64,000 bases of DNA, taken from assembly GCF_040958095.1 (NCBI RefSeq), contig NC_091220.1, positions 18,754,393-18,818,392 of the forward strand, written 5' to 3'. Made by a program: the position numbers and the translations under genes. This document shows positions 1-18,151 of this stretch, piece after piece. Under the pieces are notes generated by a model, which was not told the DNA's origin, did no database searches, and saw only the letters and a list, made by a program, of their open reading frames with translations. This DNA is from Procambarus clarkii (Eukaryota > Arthropoda > Malacostraca > Decapoda > Cambaridae). Every line of letters begins with the position of its first letter. Within the stretch, counting starts at the first letter, position 1.

Positions 1-405
1 CTTGTTTGCTGCGTCCTTGCACTTCTGCGTGATGTAATCCATCATATCTTGGGCCGTCTTTCCCCTGAGCTCTGTTTCCCATGCTATATCTGTTAGGAAT
101 TTTCTTATCCCCTCATAGTTTCCCTTTCGGTATGCTAACCTTTTGGTTTCGGTATCCCTCCTCGAGTTCAATAACCCTTCTTCAATCAAGTACTCAAACA
201 CCAGTACACTGTGGTCGCTCATTCCTACTGGGTCCTCAAAACCGATTTCTCTTATGTCGGAGTCGTTCAGAGTGAAGACTAGGTCGAGTCTCGCTGGTTC
301 GTCATTGCCTCTCATCCTTGTGGGTTCTCCGACATGCTGCGTTAAAAAGTTGCTTGTCACCACCTCCAATAGTTTGGCTCTCCACGTATCCTCGCCTCCA
401 TGCGG
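1..405 (-). mobile_element. LINE endonuclease fragment (partial ORF2)
   Basis: The minus strand is open without a stop from about 405 to the window edge (135 codons). It encodes the C-terminal half of an endonuclease/exonuclease/phosphatase-type domain of a non-LTR retrotransposon. The terminal motif SDHSVL (codons near 201-222) matches the catalytic SDH motif that ends this fold. It is preceded by an RLDLVFTLNDSDI segment typical of the beta-strand region just upstream of it. In the family this domain nicks target DNA for target-primed reverse transcription. The reading frame continues past the left edge, where the reverse transcriptase would follow. Upstream the frame runs into a (CA)n microsatellite, so the N-terminal half is missing or displaced. 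No ATG begins this frame, as expected for an internal fragment. Confidence 0.7.
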
Positions 406-406
406 T

Positions 407-565
<159 letters not shown>

Positions 566-711
566 GGAGGCGGAGGCCGCGGACATATATGACTGGAAGG
601 CCCAGAACTAACCTAATATGGACACTTAAACCACCACCAACCTCGCCGGCCACGCCGCACACAGCACCTAGTCTGTGCTGGTCCCGATCCTCTCTATACA
701 CCCTCCTGGCT

Positions 712-950
712 CCCCACTTGGGCTGGACGGTAGAGCGACGATCTCCCTTCATGCTGGTCGGCGTTCAATCCCCTCTGACCGTCCATAAGTGGTTGGGACA
801 CCATTCCTTCCCACCGTCCCATCCCAAATACTTATCCATGCCCCTTTCCCAGTGCTATATAGTAATGACTTAGCGCTTTCCCCTTGATAGTTTTCATCCA
901 TTCCACCCCTTCCATTCCTCTCCCAGCGACTCTCAACTCTAATCCATCCC
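712..950 (+). mobile_element. tRNA-derived SINE (family P)
   Basis: The stretch begins with a tRNA-like head containing the A-box-like ggacggtagagcgacg and the B-box-like gttcaatcccc. A non-tRNA body follows. The same head occurs on the minus strand near 5765-5885, which supports a dispersed SINE rather than a functional tRNA gene. No cloverleaf closing stem was recognised. Confidence 0.6.
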
Positions 951-1030
951 ATCATGTACCCATCTCTAGACTATAAGTGATCCAGAACTCACTTAAAATA
1001 CTTTTTTATTTACTTGTAAGAATACAAGGG

Positions 1031-1281
1031 AACCGGTCGGCCGAGCGGACAGCACACTGGACTTGTGATCCTGTGGTCCCGGGTTCGATCCCAGGCGCCG
1101 GCGAGAAACAATGGGCAGAGTTTCTTTCACCCTATGCCCCCTGTTACCTAGCAGTAAAATAGGTACCTGGGTGTTAGTCAGCTGTCACGGGCTGCTTCCT
1201 GGGGGTGGAGGCCTGGTCGAGGACCGGGCCGCGGGGACACTAAAAAGCCCCGAAATCATCTCAAGATAACCTCAAGATAAC
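1031..1281 (+). mobile_element. tRNA-derived SINE (family A), near full length
   Basis: The tRNA-like head has A-box ggccgagcggac and B-box ggttcgatccc. A conserved body follows, including gggcagagtttctttc and taggtacctgggtgtta. It ends in a GC-rich tail (gaccgggccgcggggac) and terminal ctcaagataa repeats. Further copies in this window lie at 5555-5723, 18799-19042, 39215-39335 and 57902-58148. The tail is shared with the LINE-like family B at 1396-1516. Confidence 0.85.
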
Positions 1282-1395
1282 TGAGAAGCAAAATTTACCT
1301 TTAATAACTGCTAAAAAAAATAATTTGGGCTTTAAAGCAATTTTTATATCCCTTTTATTAATCTAAATATATGTAGGCCTATTGTCAAAACTCTA

Positions 1396-1516
1396 TTGCG
1401 AGCAGCCGCGTCCAACAGCCTGGTTGATCAGTCCGGCAACCAGGAGGCCTGGTCGACGACCGGGCCGCGGGGACGCTAAGCCCCGGAAGCACCTCAAGGT
1501 AACCTCAAGGTAAGGT
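1396..1516 (+). mobile_element. LINE family B, 3' end fragment
   Basis: A short 3' fragment with the words gcagccgcgtccaacagcc and gaccgggccgcggggacg, ending in tandem caaggtaacct. It matches the longer minus-strand copy at 31118-31392. That copy's sense strand reads as a degenerate LINE C-terminus (FKRELDKHL-like). Assignment as a LINE tail is inference from that copy. Confidence 0.6.
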
Positions 1517-1525
1517 AGAAGTTTG

Positions 1526-1608
1526 AAATATATATAAATATATATAAATATGAAATATTTATAAATATATATATATATGAAATATATATAAATAAATAAA
1601 TAAAAAAA
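1526..1608. repeat. AT-rich simple repeat
   Basis: Low-complexity run of atata/aaat motifs (aatatatataaata repeated) between two transposon fragments. Confidence 0.8.
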
Positions 1609-1754
1609 ATTAAATAAGTTTGAGATTTAGCAGTTTAGAAGATTTAGAATTAGACGTTTGAAAGCGATTTAGGAACTGTGCAGAGAGTAGGACACAATAG
1701 CGTGGTTGAACACGAAGCGTACAAACCCACGGACTTGTGTATCAGGGAAGTCCT

Positions 1755-2487
1755 GGGGCCAGATTCACGAAACAGCTACGCAAGTACTTATGAACCTGGG
1801 ACCAGATTCACGAAGCATTTACGCAAGTACTTACGAACCTGGGACCAGATTCACGAAGCAGTTACGCAAGTACTTACGAACTTGGGACCAGATTCACGAA
1901 GCAGTTACGCAAGTACTTACGAACCTGGGGCCAGATTCACGAAGCAGTTACCCAAGTACTTACGAACCTGGGGCCAAATTCACGAAGCAGTTACGCAAGT
2001 ACTTACGAACCTGGGACCAGATTCACGAAGCAGTTACGCAAGTACTTACGAACGTGTCCATCTTTCCTCAATCTTTGACGGCTTTGGTTACATTTATTAA
2101 ACAGTTTACAAACATGAAAACTTGCCAATCAACTGTTGTTATTGTTATAAACAGCCTCCTGGTGCTTCGGAGCTCATTAACTGTTTAATAATTGTAAACA
2201 AAGCCGCCAAAGATTGAGAAAAGATGTACAGGTTCGTAAGTGCCTGCGTAACTGCTTCGTGAATCTGGTCCCAGGTTCGTAAGTACTTGCGTAACTGTTT
2301 CGTGAATCTGGCCCCAGGTTCGTAAGTACTTGCGTAAATGCTTCGTGAATCTGGCCCCAGGTTCGTAAGTGCCTGCGTAACTGCTTCGTGAATCTGGTCC
2401 CAGGTTCGTAAGTACTTGCGTAACTGTTTCGTGAATCTGGCCCCAGGTTCGTAAGTACTTGCGTAAATGCTTCGTGAATCTGGCTCT
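1755..2487. mobile_element. Foldback element (family G) with tandemly expanded arms
   Basis: The left arm is seven 43-bp units (1755-2055) of the form ggggccagattcacgaagca + gttacgcaag + tacttacgaacct. The right arm is six 43-bp units in inverted orientation (2230-2487). The core (2056-2229) is found almost intact in the single-arm copies at 4502-4761 and 13588-13844. The arms can pair over more than 250 bp. The element is non-coding; ORFs across it are repeat translations, open because the repeat lacks stop codons in several frames. Confidence 0.9.
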
Positions 2488-2589
2488 TGGACCATAAGCA
2501 GAAATTTTGTGGCAGCGAAGCTGTTTGACCTAAAACTTGAGACTTGCTCGGTGGGGCTAACTCTCTCAGGCGCGGACGGAAAAAGAAGA

Positions 2590-2790
2590 GCACGATGCGC
2601 ATATTTGCGCATACGAGACAATTAGCGACGCGCCTGCTTGCGCACACCAGGCAAGCAATGCACATATTTGCGCTCACGAGGCAAACAATGCACATATATT
2701 TGCGCACACGAGGCAAACAACGTTCTCGCGCGGAAATCAAACAACACACACGCACACTTTTACGCGCCAAATTTGAAGCACATTAACAGG
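2590..2790. repeat. Short tandem repeat, about 27-30 bp period
   Basis: Three to four imperfect copies of cgcacacgaggcaaacaatg with an atatttg spacer. The rest of this interval to about 3180 holds no recognised gene. Open frames there (for example minus-strand 2825-3058) match no family I know. Confidence 0.6.
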
Positions 2791-3194
2791 CCACCCAAAC
2801 AAGCAATCCTTAACGACACGCCAGTTAGTACGACGGGTTTTTATCATTATAAATATTACAGCAGCCGACACAAGTATTTTCAAAATCGGGGGAGTGATCT
2901 AGAAATTCAAGAAGCGACCGAAACAGGAAAATTGGCGCGGAATTCAAACGAAAACGAGGAAGATGCCGTTCAAGAGGGAAAACAAAAGAGGGCGAGTCCA
3001 ACGCCCCACTGCCGAGCCGGCCTCTAGTGGGGTCTAAAACCTGTACTAATATGACCATTGTGACGTCGTAGTGACGTCACACACACCTCGACCACTTAGA
3101 ACACAGGATTGTCTCTATCTTCGCCAGGATAGGTTAGGATAAGTTACCCCCCTAGGATAGTGTTCAGTTACATGCCTGTTTACCTGGTATTGGT

Positions 3195-3542
<348 letters not shown>

Positions 3543-3778
3543 CATAACGATGAATACCATGAAGAATACATACTTAAGATGACCCATGATTAAAAGTGTT
3601 ATACATAAAATTCATGTACCTCAATATAATATTTATATATTTCAGTGTAACTTACATGTATGAATTTTCCCATATGTATTTGTATTTTTAAACTATACAT
3701 ATGACCATACATATTAAATATATATATGATTTTCCATTCCTGTTTTTTGCATATGTCGCTTGCCGGGTGTGACTTGGC

Positions 3779-3820
3779 TGTAACCTTGACTGTAACCTTG
3801 ACTGTAACCTTGACTGTATT
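3779..3820 (+). repeat. Tandem repeat in the polypyrimidine region of an intron
   Basis: Three to four copies of a 14-bp unit (tgtaaccttgac + tg) lie about 15 bp upstream of the acceptor at 3831-3833. Confidence 0.75.
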
Positions 3821-3833
3821 TTTGTGATTACAG

Positions 3834-11476
<7,643 letters not shown>

Positions 11477-11898
11477 AGCAATGGTGCTAAACTTAGATGT
11501 AGTTTTATACGGCTGATGCGCGAAGATTTCCGGGTCAACTAATCATACCAAACATTTGTACGTTATACTCTTTTTACAAAGCTTTTGGTTAGATCCCGAG
11601 TAAAATAATATTAAAAGCTCTGTGAGAGAAAATACCAGGTAGTTTCCTCAAACGTCCGGTGACGTGACTTCGAAAGTCACACCAGTACGTCCTATACCAC
11701 ATGTAGTCATTATCAAACTATTTATTAACTCTACTGGATGTCTCTGACACTCACGCTCGTAACATTTATAACTCGACTGGAAGGTGGAAAGCACAGAACA
11801 GGCTCAGAAGGTAGTGAGAGAGCTCTCCCAGCCTCGCAGTTGTGAGCTGAGGTTGAGCTCCAAGTGGTCCACCACCTGGCTTACCACCTGTTAAACCA

Positions 11899-12545
11899 GT
11901 GTTTGTGTCAGATGGTGTGGCCCACGTCACTTGACTCACCCATGTACTGCTGCAGTGTTTGTGTCAGATGGTGTGGCCCACCTCACTTGACTCACCCATG
12001 TACTGCTGCAGTGTTTGTGTCAGGTGGTGTGGCCCACCTCACTTGACTCACCCATGTACTGCTGCAGTGTTTGAGTCAGGTGGTGTGACCCACCTCACTT
12101 GACTCACCCATGTACTGCTGCAGTGTTTGAGTCAGGTGGTGTGACCCACCTCACTTGACTCACCCATGTACTGCTGCAGTGTTTGAGTCAGGTGGTGTGA
12201 CCCACCTCACTTGATTCACCCATGTACTGCTGTAGTGTTTGTGTCAGGTGGTGTGGCCCACCTCACCTGATTCACCCATGTACTGCTGCAGTGTTTGTGT
12301 CAGGTGGTGTGGCCCACCTCACTTGACTCACCCATGTACTGCTGTAGTGTTTGAGTCAGGTGGTGTGACCCACCTCACTTGACTCACCCATGTACTGCTG
12401 CAGTGTTTGAGTCAGGTGGTGTGACCCACCTCACTTGATTCACCCATGTACTGCTGTAGTGTTTGTGTCAGGTGGTGTGGCCCACCTCACTTGACTCACC
12501 CATGTACTGCTGCAGTGTTTGAGTCAGATGGTGTGGCCCACCTGC
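11899..12545. repeat. 56-bp minisatellite, about 11.5 copies
   Basis: Unit: gtgtttgtgtcagatggtgt + ggcccacctcacttgactca + cccatgtactgctgca. Two main variants, gtgtca..ggccca and gagtca..gaccca, alternate in blocks. It lies about 420 bp after the stop codon of the proline-rich gene. Confidence 0.95.
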
Positions 12546-12852
12546 TGTAGCACTGTGACTACCTAGTGGGTAGCAACCCACCTAGCCTGGTACACCTACA
12601 GCAGGGTGACTTGCCACTTTAAGCAGTTAAACAGCAAGTTCGAGTAATAATGTTATGTATTGCCATGTGTTGCGAAGGTTTCAATGTGCCATAGTGTTAG
12701 AGTTTAGGAGTGGAGTATAGTGAGGGGGAGTGAAGTGAGCTTTATTTGAAGTGCTATGAGGCTTATTGAAGGAGTAAGAGTGTGAAGTTGTGTTGTGAGG
12801 TGTGGTCGTTGGAGAGCAATATAGTGCAGCATCGAGAGAGACCTAGATTACG

Positions 12853-12932
12853 GGCTCACCATAGCCCGTGCTACATGGACACGTCGTTCTGAGTAGCTAA
12901 ATCTAAAAACAGCAACAAGACACCTAGAGCTG
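12853..12932 (-). repeat. Dispersed repeat (ttgttgttg ... gcccgtagt family)
   Basis: Reverse copy with gggctcaccatagcccgtgc, as at 5340, 16895 and 54782. Confidence 0.65.
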
Positions 12933-13164
12933 GGATACAGATGCCTCAAGTTTGAGGCGCTTGAGGTCCACCTTCACTCCCTCCTCCGCCCGCATACTTA
13001 ATATGCATTTGTTTAGTTAGGTAATTTATCTTGACCTTTTATATAATGAGAACTTACTATATAACTCAAGCGTTCAGTATACCTTATAACATGCATCATA
13101 CCTCTTGGCCTTTACGCTGTAAGTGGCGTAGCTGACGCATTGTTTGCCGACGGTTAAATGCTGT

Positions 13165-13236
13165 TCTCGATTGATTGATTGATAAAGATTAAGCCACCCA
13201 AGAGGTGGCACGGGCATGAATAGCCCGTAAGTGGTA
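13165..13236 (+). repeat. Dispersed repeat (agccaccca-cacgggcatgaatagcccgt)
   Basis: Copy of the first part of the repeat at 5084-5245, preceded by gattgattgattga. Confidence 0.65.
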
Positions 13237-13528
13237 CAATGCTGTTCTCACTCAGCTCTCAATTATACAGCATTGTTAATCCTAGGTGCCTTATGTTAAA
13301 CTTTGAATACAAGTTAAATTTACAAGATGAACCGTCGACTTAGCTTTAATGGTGTGTGAGAGCAGCGTCACGTGACCTGAATCGAAGCATTTGGGCCGTT
13401 AACAATCTTGTGCTATTACAAAGAACGTATTTTGGCCTTAAAAGAACCTTCTGTTGGCTTCCTTACTTACCTCAAAGATTCTTAACTCTTGGCTTCATCA
13501 CTTATCGGAAAGAATCAAGAGACAACGA

Positions 13529-13576
13529 CGTTTCGGTCCGTCCTGCTCCAGGACGGGGCCGAAACGTCGTCTCCTC
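13529..13576. repeat. Palindrome with cgacgtttcggtcc core
   Basis: Inverted pair acgacgtttcggtccgtcct / aggacggggccgaaacgtcgt around a short spacer. It shares its core with the palindromic element family at 59966 and 61023, but its arms are shorter. Confidence 0.7.
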
Positions 13577-13587
13577 TTCATCTTCTC

Positions 13588-13844
13588 GGGCCAGATTCAC
13601 GAAGCAGTTACGCAAGCACTTACGAACCTGTACATCTTTTCTCAACTTTTGGCGGCTTTGTTTACAATTATTAAACGGTTAATGAGCTCCGAAGCACCAG
13701 GAGGCTGTTTATAACAATAAGAACAGGTGATTGGCAAGTTTTCATGCTTGTAAACTGTTTAATAAATGTAACCAAACCCGTCAAAGATTGAGGAAAGATG
13801 TACACGTTTGTCAGTGCTCGTGTAACCGCTTCGTGAATCTGGCC
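13588..13844. mobile_element. Foldback element (family G), basic form
   Basis: Arms gggccagattcacgaagcag ... gcttcgtgaatctggcc with the conserved core (tgagctccgaagcaccagg). Same orientation as the copy at 4502-4761. Confidence 0.85.
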
Positions 13845-14849
13845 GTCCTCATCGTTAGCAGAATCTTCACCCGTTGGCTTCCGCATTTACCTCAGAGACT
13901 TTTTTTTCCTCACCTCTAACCAAATACTACTGAGGGTTGTATGCTCTGGAATGCCTCTATTGTGTTTTTAGTTGCCGTCCATAACTCGATCATTACTTGT
14001 AATCACCTTTGTACATTATATTAATTGACATTTTAATGCTGTGGAACATTTGCTAGAATGTTGCATTCATGCATAAAATGTATTTTGTATGGTAAGTTGA
14101 ATGTGTATATTTTAAATAAATTGTATAGATTATCCGCAAGTTTTTATGTTGAAAATATTAGTTAGGCTATAGTTTTACATGATGCCATATCATGGATTTT
14201 TTTGCCAAATGTAAAGTGTCATGTGCTATTAACATATAAGTATTAGTGGACAGCTTTATTTTAAATACTGTAATCTCAAGGATTGTAATTTTTGTATTTT
14301 AGAAATATTTTTAAAAAATGTCCGTAGACCTATGGAGTGAGAATATGTAGCGATAAGAGTTAGGCTTTGGTTATGGCGTCAATTATGTTAAGATACGAGA
14401 TTTAATATTGAGTAATACATGAGCCAGTCATATTTGTTTTAAGTCTTGTAACCGGTTTGTGGCCAAGTTTGGCCGTTAAGTTGAAGATAATTATGTGGGT
14501 TGTGGTAGTGTAGATGAGGCTTGTACAAGCAGCCTAGTGTATTGATGTTCTGAATTGATGCTACCATATGCCGTCGGGGGCTCTTATTGATGCTATATCA
14601 TTCTCACTCTTCACATTACATAGCAGTAGCAGTTTCCGTCCGAGTGTCTTGATAGATTCCCTGTATATATATAGAGTAATGAAGGGAATATGCGAGAGAA
14701 AATTAACATTGTAAGCAAAATGGCTGTTGTTGCTCTACACATGCTTCATTAACAGTAATTCAATATATTTTGACCTACAGGTAATTCAAATATGCATTTG
14801 TTGTCATGCCAGTTTTGTATCATCTTGTCAATAAAATATTACATAAACT

Positions 14850-16200
14850 GAGTTATCGTTCTGTTAATCCTTTAACATTACAGGGACACGTAATTTGGCG
14901 GTAATTATGGGTGTACATCTTTTCATTGTAGAGCATAACAAATGACTTACATCTTCATTAATATTGGCTGGGATGACAGGTAATTCCTCAACTATATAAC
15001 TCAGTGTTTGAGTTCGAATTTAATATAACAATAAAACGAGTATAATTATTTAGAATAAAGCATTTTAATTTAAGACAGGGTAGGTAATAGCTTCTTAATA
15101 GTTGATGAGTTGAAGACAGGTATTGTGTTCAGGCAATGGAAGGTTAATTAACGTTGAACACAACTCAAGTTTTCTCAATTACTTTGTGAATTCATTAACC
15201 GTGCTTTAGTGTTCAGGTAAGATTATTTAACTATCTTTTGAGTAATTATCTTACCTCTGAATTTAAGATATTAATCACATTGGCTTTTATTGTCATTCAG
15301 GTGTCTTATCTCAAAATGAACACAGTTTACCAATTCCTGATCTTAATTATACTGCTCCAGAATGATGCTATATCGCTCTATATCTCGCGTGCTATATATC
15401 ACTATCACTTTCTATATCACGCAGTATGGAGAGCGCTCCATACTGCGCGCTCACACATTAAGGTACGATATTGGCAATGGAATGCACTTACAAAAGAATA
15501 TCTTAATTCAATCAGAAAAAATAAAAGAAATAGTCCAGCTTTTGCCAGCATGTCTATAGCGAAGATCTACATTCTGAAACCCTTATCACCAATTTAGCTA
15601 ACTAAGCATCTTGAAAATTATGTTCTTTGCTAGGTTTTGGGGGAATACTAATATATGAAATCATTTCTAAACGTAGTTACGACCTGATTAATAGTAGTAC
15701 ACTCAACTGTGATGGCTAGCAATGAGCAAAAACAAATGTCCCTTTGCTAAACTTCCTCGTAAAAATATGCAATTTTTAGTGTGTAAAGCGTCACTCACTT
15801 ATTGTAACAGCTAGTTCTGGCCAATCTAAGGATAACAATGGCCAATTATATCGCACGAAATAGTTTAATAAAGTTTATTAACATGTCAGGTATCAAGAAT
15901 CTAAAAATTAATGCAATATTGTACTGCCATCAAAATAATACAATTCACGTCAATTTAGACATTAGCTTTAACACACATTATTAGGCTATCACATATAAAT
16001 ATGATGAAATGCATTCTACTAGAAATTATTGACCTCATTACATATAAGACAAAGTAATGAAAAATATTATGAATATCAACTTCGGTGATAATCACTATAT
16101 AATGTATAGTGCATCACTATAGTAAGGTACTATACATTATATGCGCCCCGGCTGCCTGATACCGGGAAATAGCAAAGAGGGATGAGGTCCCTATAGCCTC
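14850..16200. other. AT-rich intergenic DNA
   Basis: No gene recognised. It holds a small hairpin at about 15421-15446 (gcagtatggag-agcg-ctccatactgc) and an imperfect palindrome around 16090-16145 (actatataatgtatagt / actatacattatat). A segment near 16147 (ctgataccgggaaatagc) recurs at 24635. Confidence 0.5.
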
Positions 16201-16204
16201 TTCA

Positions 16205-16508
16205 GGCCACACACCCTACAATCTCCTCAGGCCACACACCCTACAATCTCCTCAGGCCACACACCCTACAATCTCCTCAGGCCACACACCCTACAATCTC
16301 CTCAGGCCACACACCCTACAATCTCCTCAGGCCACACACCCTACAATCTCCTCAGGCCACACACCCTACAATCTCCTCAGGCCACACACCCTACAATCTC
16401 TTCAGGCCACACACCCTACAATCTCTTCAGGCCACACACCCTACAATCTCTTCAGGCCACACACCCTACAATCTCTTCAGGCCACACACCCTACAATCTC
16501 TTCAGGCC
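16205..16508. repeat. 25-bp minisatellite, about 12 copies
   Basis: Unit: ggccacacaccctacaatct + cctca. The first seven or so copies read tctcctcagg and the later ones tctcttcagg, a block distribution pointing to local expansion of two variants. Confidence 0.95.
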
Positions 16509-16894
16509 ACGGACATGACGCATGAAACGGAAAGGTATGGCGAAGGATGTCATGGCGGACATCGTCTCTGGCACCTGCCACGTCGAGGAGAACGGGAACC
16601 GTGATACGAGATAAGATACGAGATTCCTCGTCTCACAATCGTGAGGCGAGGAATATTCAGCCTACGAACGGCGGAACTCTGTAGTCTGAAGCGAGCGCTA
16701 TGAAATCGAGGGTAGTGAAGGTGTTCCACTGTATCCTGCAGGGTTGGACACCACTGGCAGTATGGGGAAGCTGCCTTATGTGTGCTTTCCTCCGAGGCTA
16801 AGAGGTCCCCCTTTTTCCAGCCAGAGGTGGTACCTCTGTGTGTGTGTGGGGGGGGGGGGCCTTAATATAAGTCTAACTGTATATAGTTAGGCTT

Positions 16895-16978
16895 ATACCG
16901 TTGTTGTTGTTATAGATTCAGCTACTCGGAACAAGTTGCAAGTAGCACGGGCTATGGTGAGCCCGTAGTGGACTGACC
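16895..16978 (+). repeat. Dispersed repeat (ttgttgttg ... gcccgtagt family)
   Basis: Contains agattcagctactcggaac and cgggctatggtgagcccgta, as at 5340. Confidence 0.7.
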
Positions 16979-17029
16979 TGGCATAGGAGCGGGGCTGTGA
17001 GTGTACAAAAGTAAACACTGCAGTAAGTA

Positions 17030-17225
17030 GTCAATTTTGTTTTATTAACAAGCTTAGGTATACACAGCAATGTGCTGCTACCCTATTCTATATGGAAGAT
17101 GACGCTGTGTAGCTCAAAAACTAACAATAGGTTCATATTTCCTGAATAAAGATTTTGAATTTGAATTTGAATCTAATATTCGCATCAGGATGGTTAGTCA
17201 TATATGGAATCAGGGGAGAAATTAC
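17030..17225 (+). repeat. Dispersed repeat R1
   Basis: Contains aacaagcttaggtatacaca, gctgctaccctattctatat and a downstream tggaatcagggg. A copy in the same order lies at 32560-32715. Class unknown. Confidence 0.65.
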
Positions 17226-17880
17226 TAGCTTCAGTACAAAAATAAATATATGATTTTCATCACAGCTAAGCACTGAATCATGGAAATATTATATTATAAT
17301 TATTTTTATCAGTTTCTATAAGAATCCTGTCAAATAATGCCTATTTTATATATAACAGTTCTTCAAAAGGGAAATTCAAAGTTAGCGGTGGAATCCCTCG
17401 CAATATTATCAGTGGAACCCGAGTTCACCATGTTGTGAAATACGCTACTTCTTATTTATATCAAATTTTACATTATTATATATATTTACATATATTATTA
17501 CCATCAATTTTTTGTGGTATTTACTTGTAAAATAAAAGTCATAACGCATATAAGAAAATAGCAGCAGTCTCCAACAGAAAATGGAAGTAAAGGAATTAAT
17601 ACATATACAAAAATTGCAGAATATGATATAGAAGGTAATAATAATAATAATAATAATTTATTTAGGAACAGTATATACATAGTTGCAGCGTTACAGTACA
17701 TTCTATTAGATTTAAAGATAGAGGTAGTAAATATAATATTTAAAGCCACTAGTACACATAGCGTTTAGAACAAGTTATTTATACAAGGGGGAGGTGGGGA
17801 AATATAATATATATAAGAGAAAGACAAAATAGGGGCCAGAAATATAATATATGAGTGAAAATCAGGGTAAATATGCCCTT

Positions 17881-18107
17881 AGGAGGAGCGTGCGCAAGCC
17901 GCGAGGCGCCTGTCCCGCCCTAGAGCATTGTGGGCTTACGTCATGGTGGGCAGTGACGTCACAAACATTGGGAAAGCGTTGAGGGGTTTGCTTGAGAGTG
18001 ACGACGCTTGTCCAGGCCTTAATGTATGAGTGGAGGCGTGGGTAAGAGTGAGTGTAGTGTAGTGCCCGGCCCAGGAGCTAAGAGACGACTTGTAAGACAC
18101 GAGCGGG
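17881..18107 (+). promoter_or_regulatory. Rad6/UBE2A promoter region and 5' UTR
   Basis: A sharp change from AT-rich to CpG-rich sequence directly upstream of the Rad6 start. It contains two CRE-like sites: ttacgtca at 17936-17943 and the perfect palindromic tgacgtca at 17954-17961. In animals such sites bind CREB/ATF factors. No TATA box is evident, as is usual for housekeeping genes. The transcription start was not located. Confidence 0.55.
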
Positions 18108-18151
18108 ATGTCCACCCCGGCCAGACGGCGTCTTATGAGGGACTTCAAGAG
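18108..18151 (+). CDS. UBE2A: UBE2A exon 1
   Basis: ATG in a good context (gcgggATG), 14 codons plus two bases; donor AG|gtgaga. The split codon becomes Arg15 with exon 2. Intron 1 (2.8 kb) contains the SINE at 18799-19042 and otherwise AT-rich sequence with no recognised exon. Confidence 0.95.

Larger units (their letters stand above)
11477..14850 (+). other. Probable 3' UTR of the proline-rich gene
   Basis: Non-coding sequence after the stop. Candidate poly(A) signals aataaa lie at 14115-14120 and 14830-14835. It includes a 56-bp minisatellite, dispersed repeats (12853-12932, 13180-13236) and a foldback element (13588-13844). From 13930 it is AT-rich and featureless. Whether the transcript really runs this far is inference. 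Confidence 0.35.

Noticed and set aside
1678-2786. ORFs of 140-197 codons
   Set aside because: They translate the 43-bp repeats of the foldback element and neighbouring tandem repeats; no domain.
15238-15597. 119-codon ORF
   Set aside because: AT-rich, no domain, no splice signals, composition like the surrounding intergenic DNA.
16205-16508. CRISPR-like array
   Set aside because: Contiguous 25-bp tandem repeat without spacers in a eukaryotic genome.
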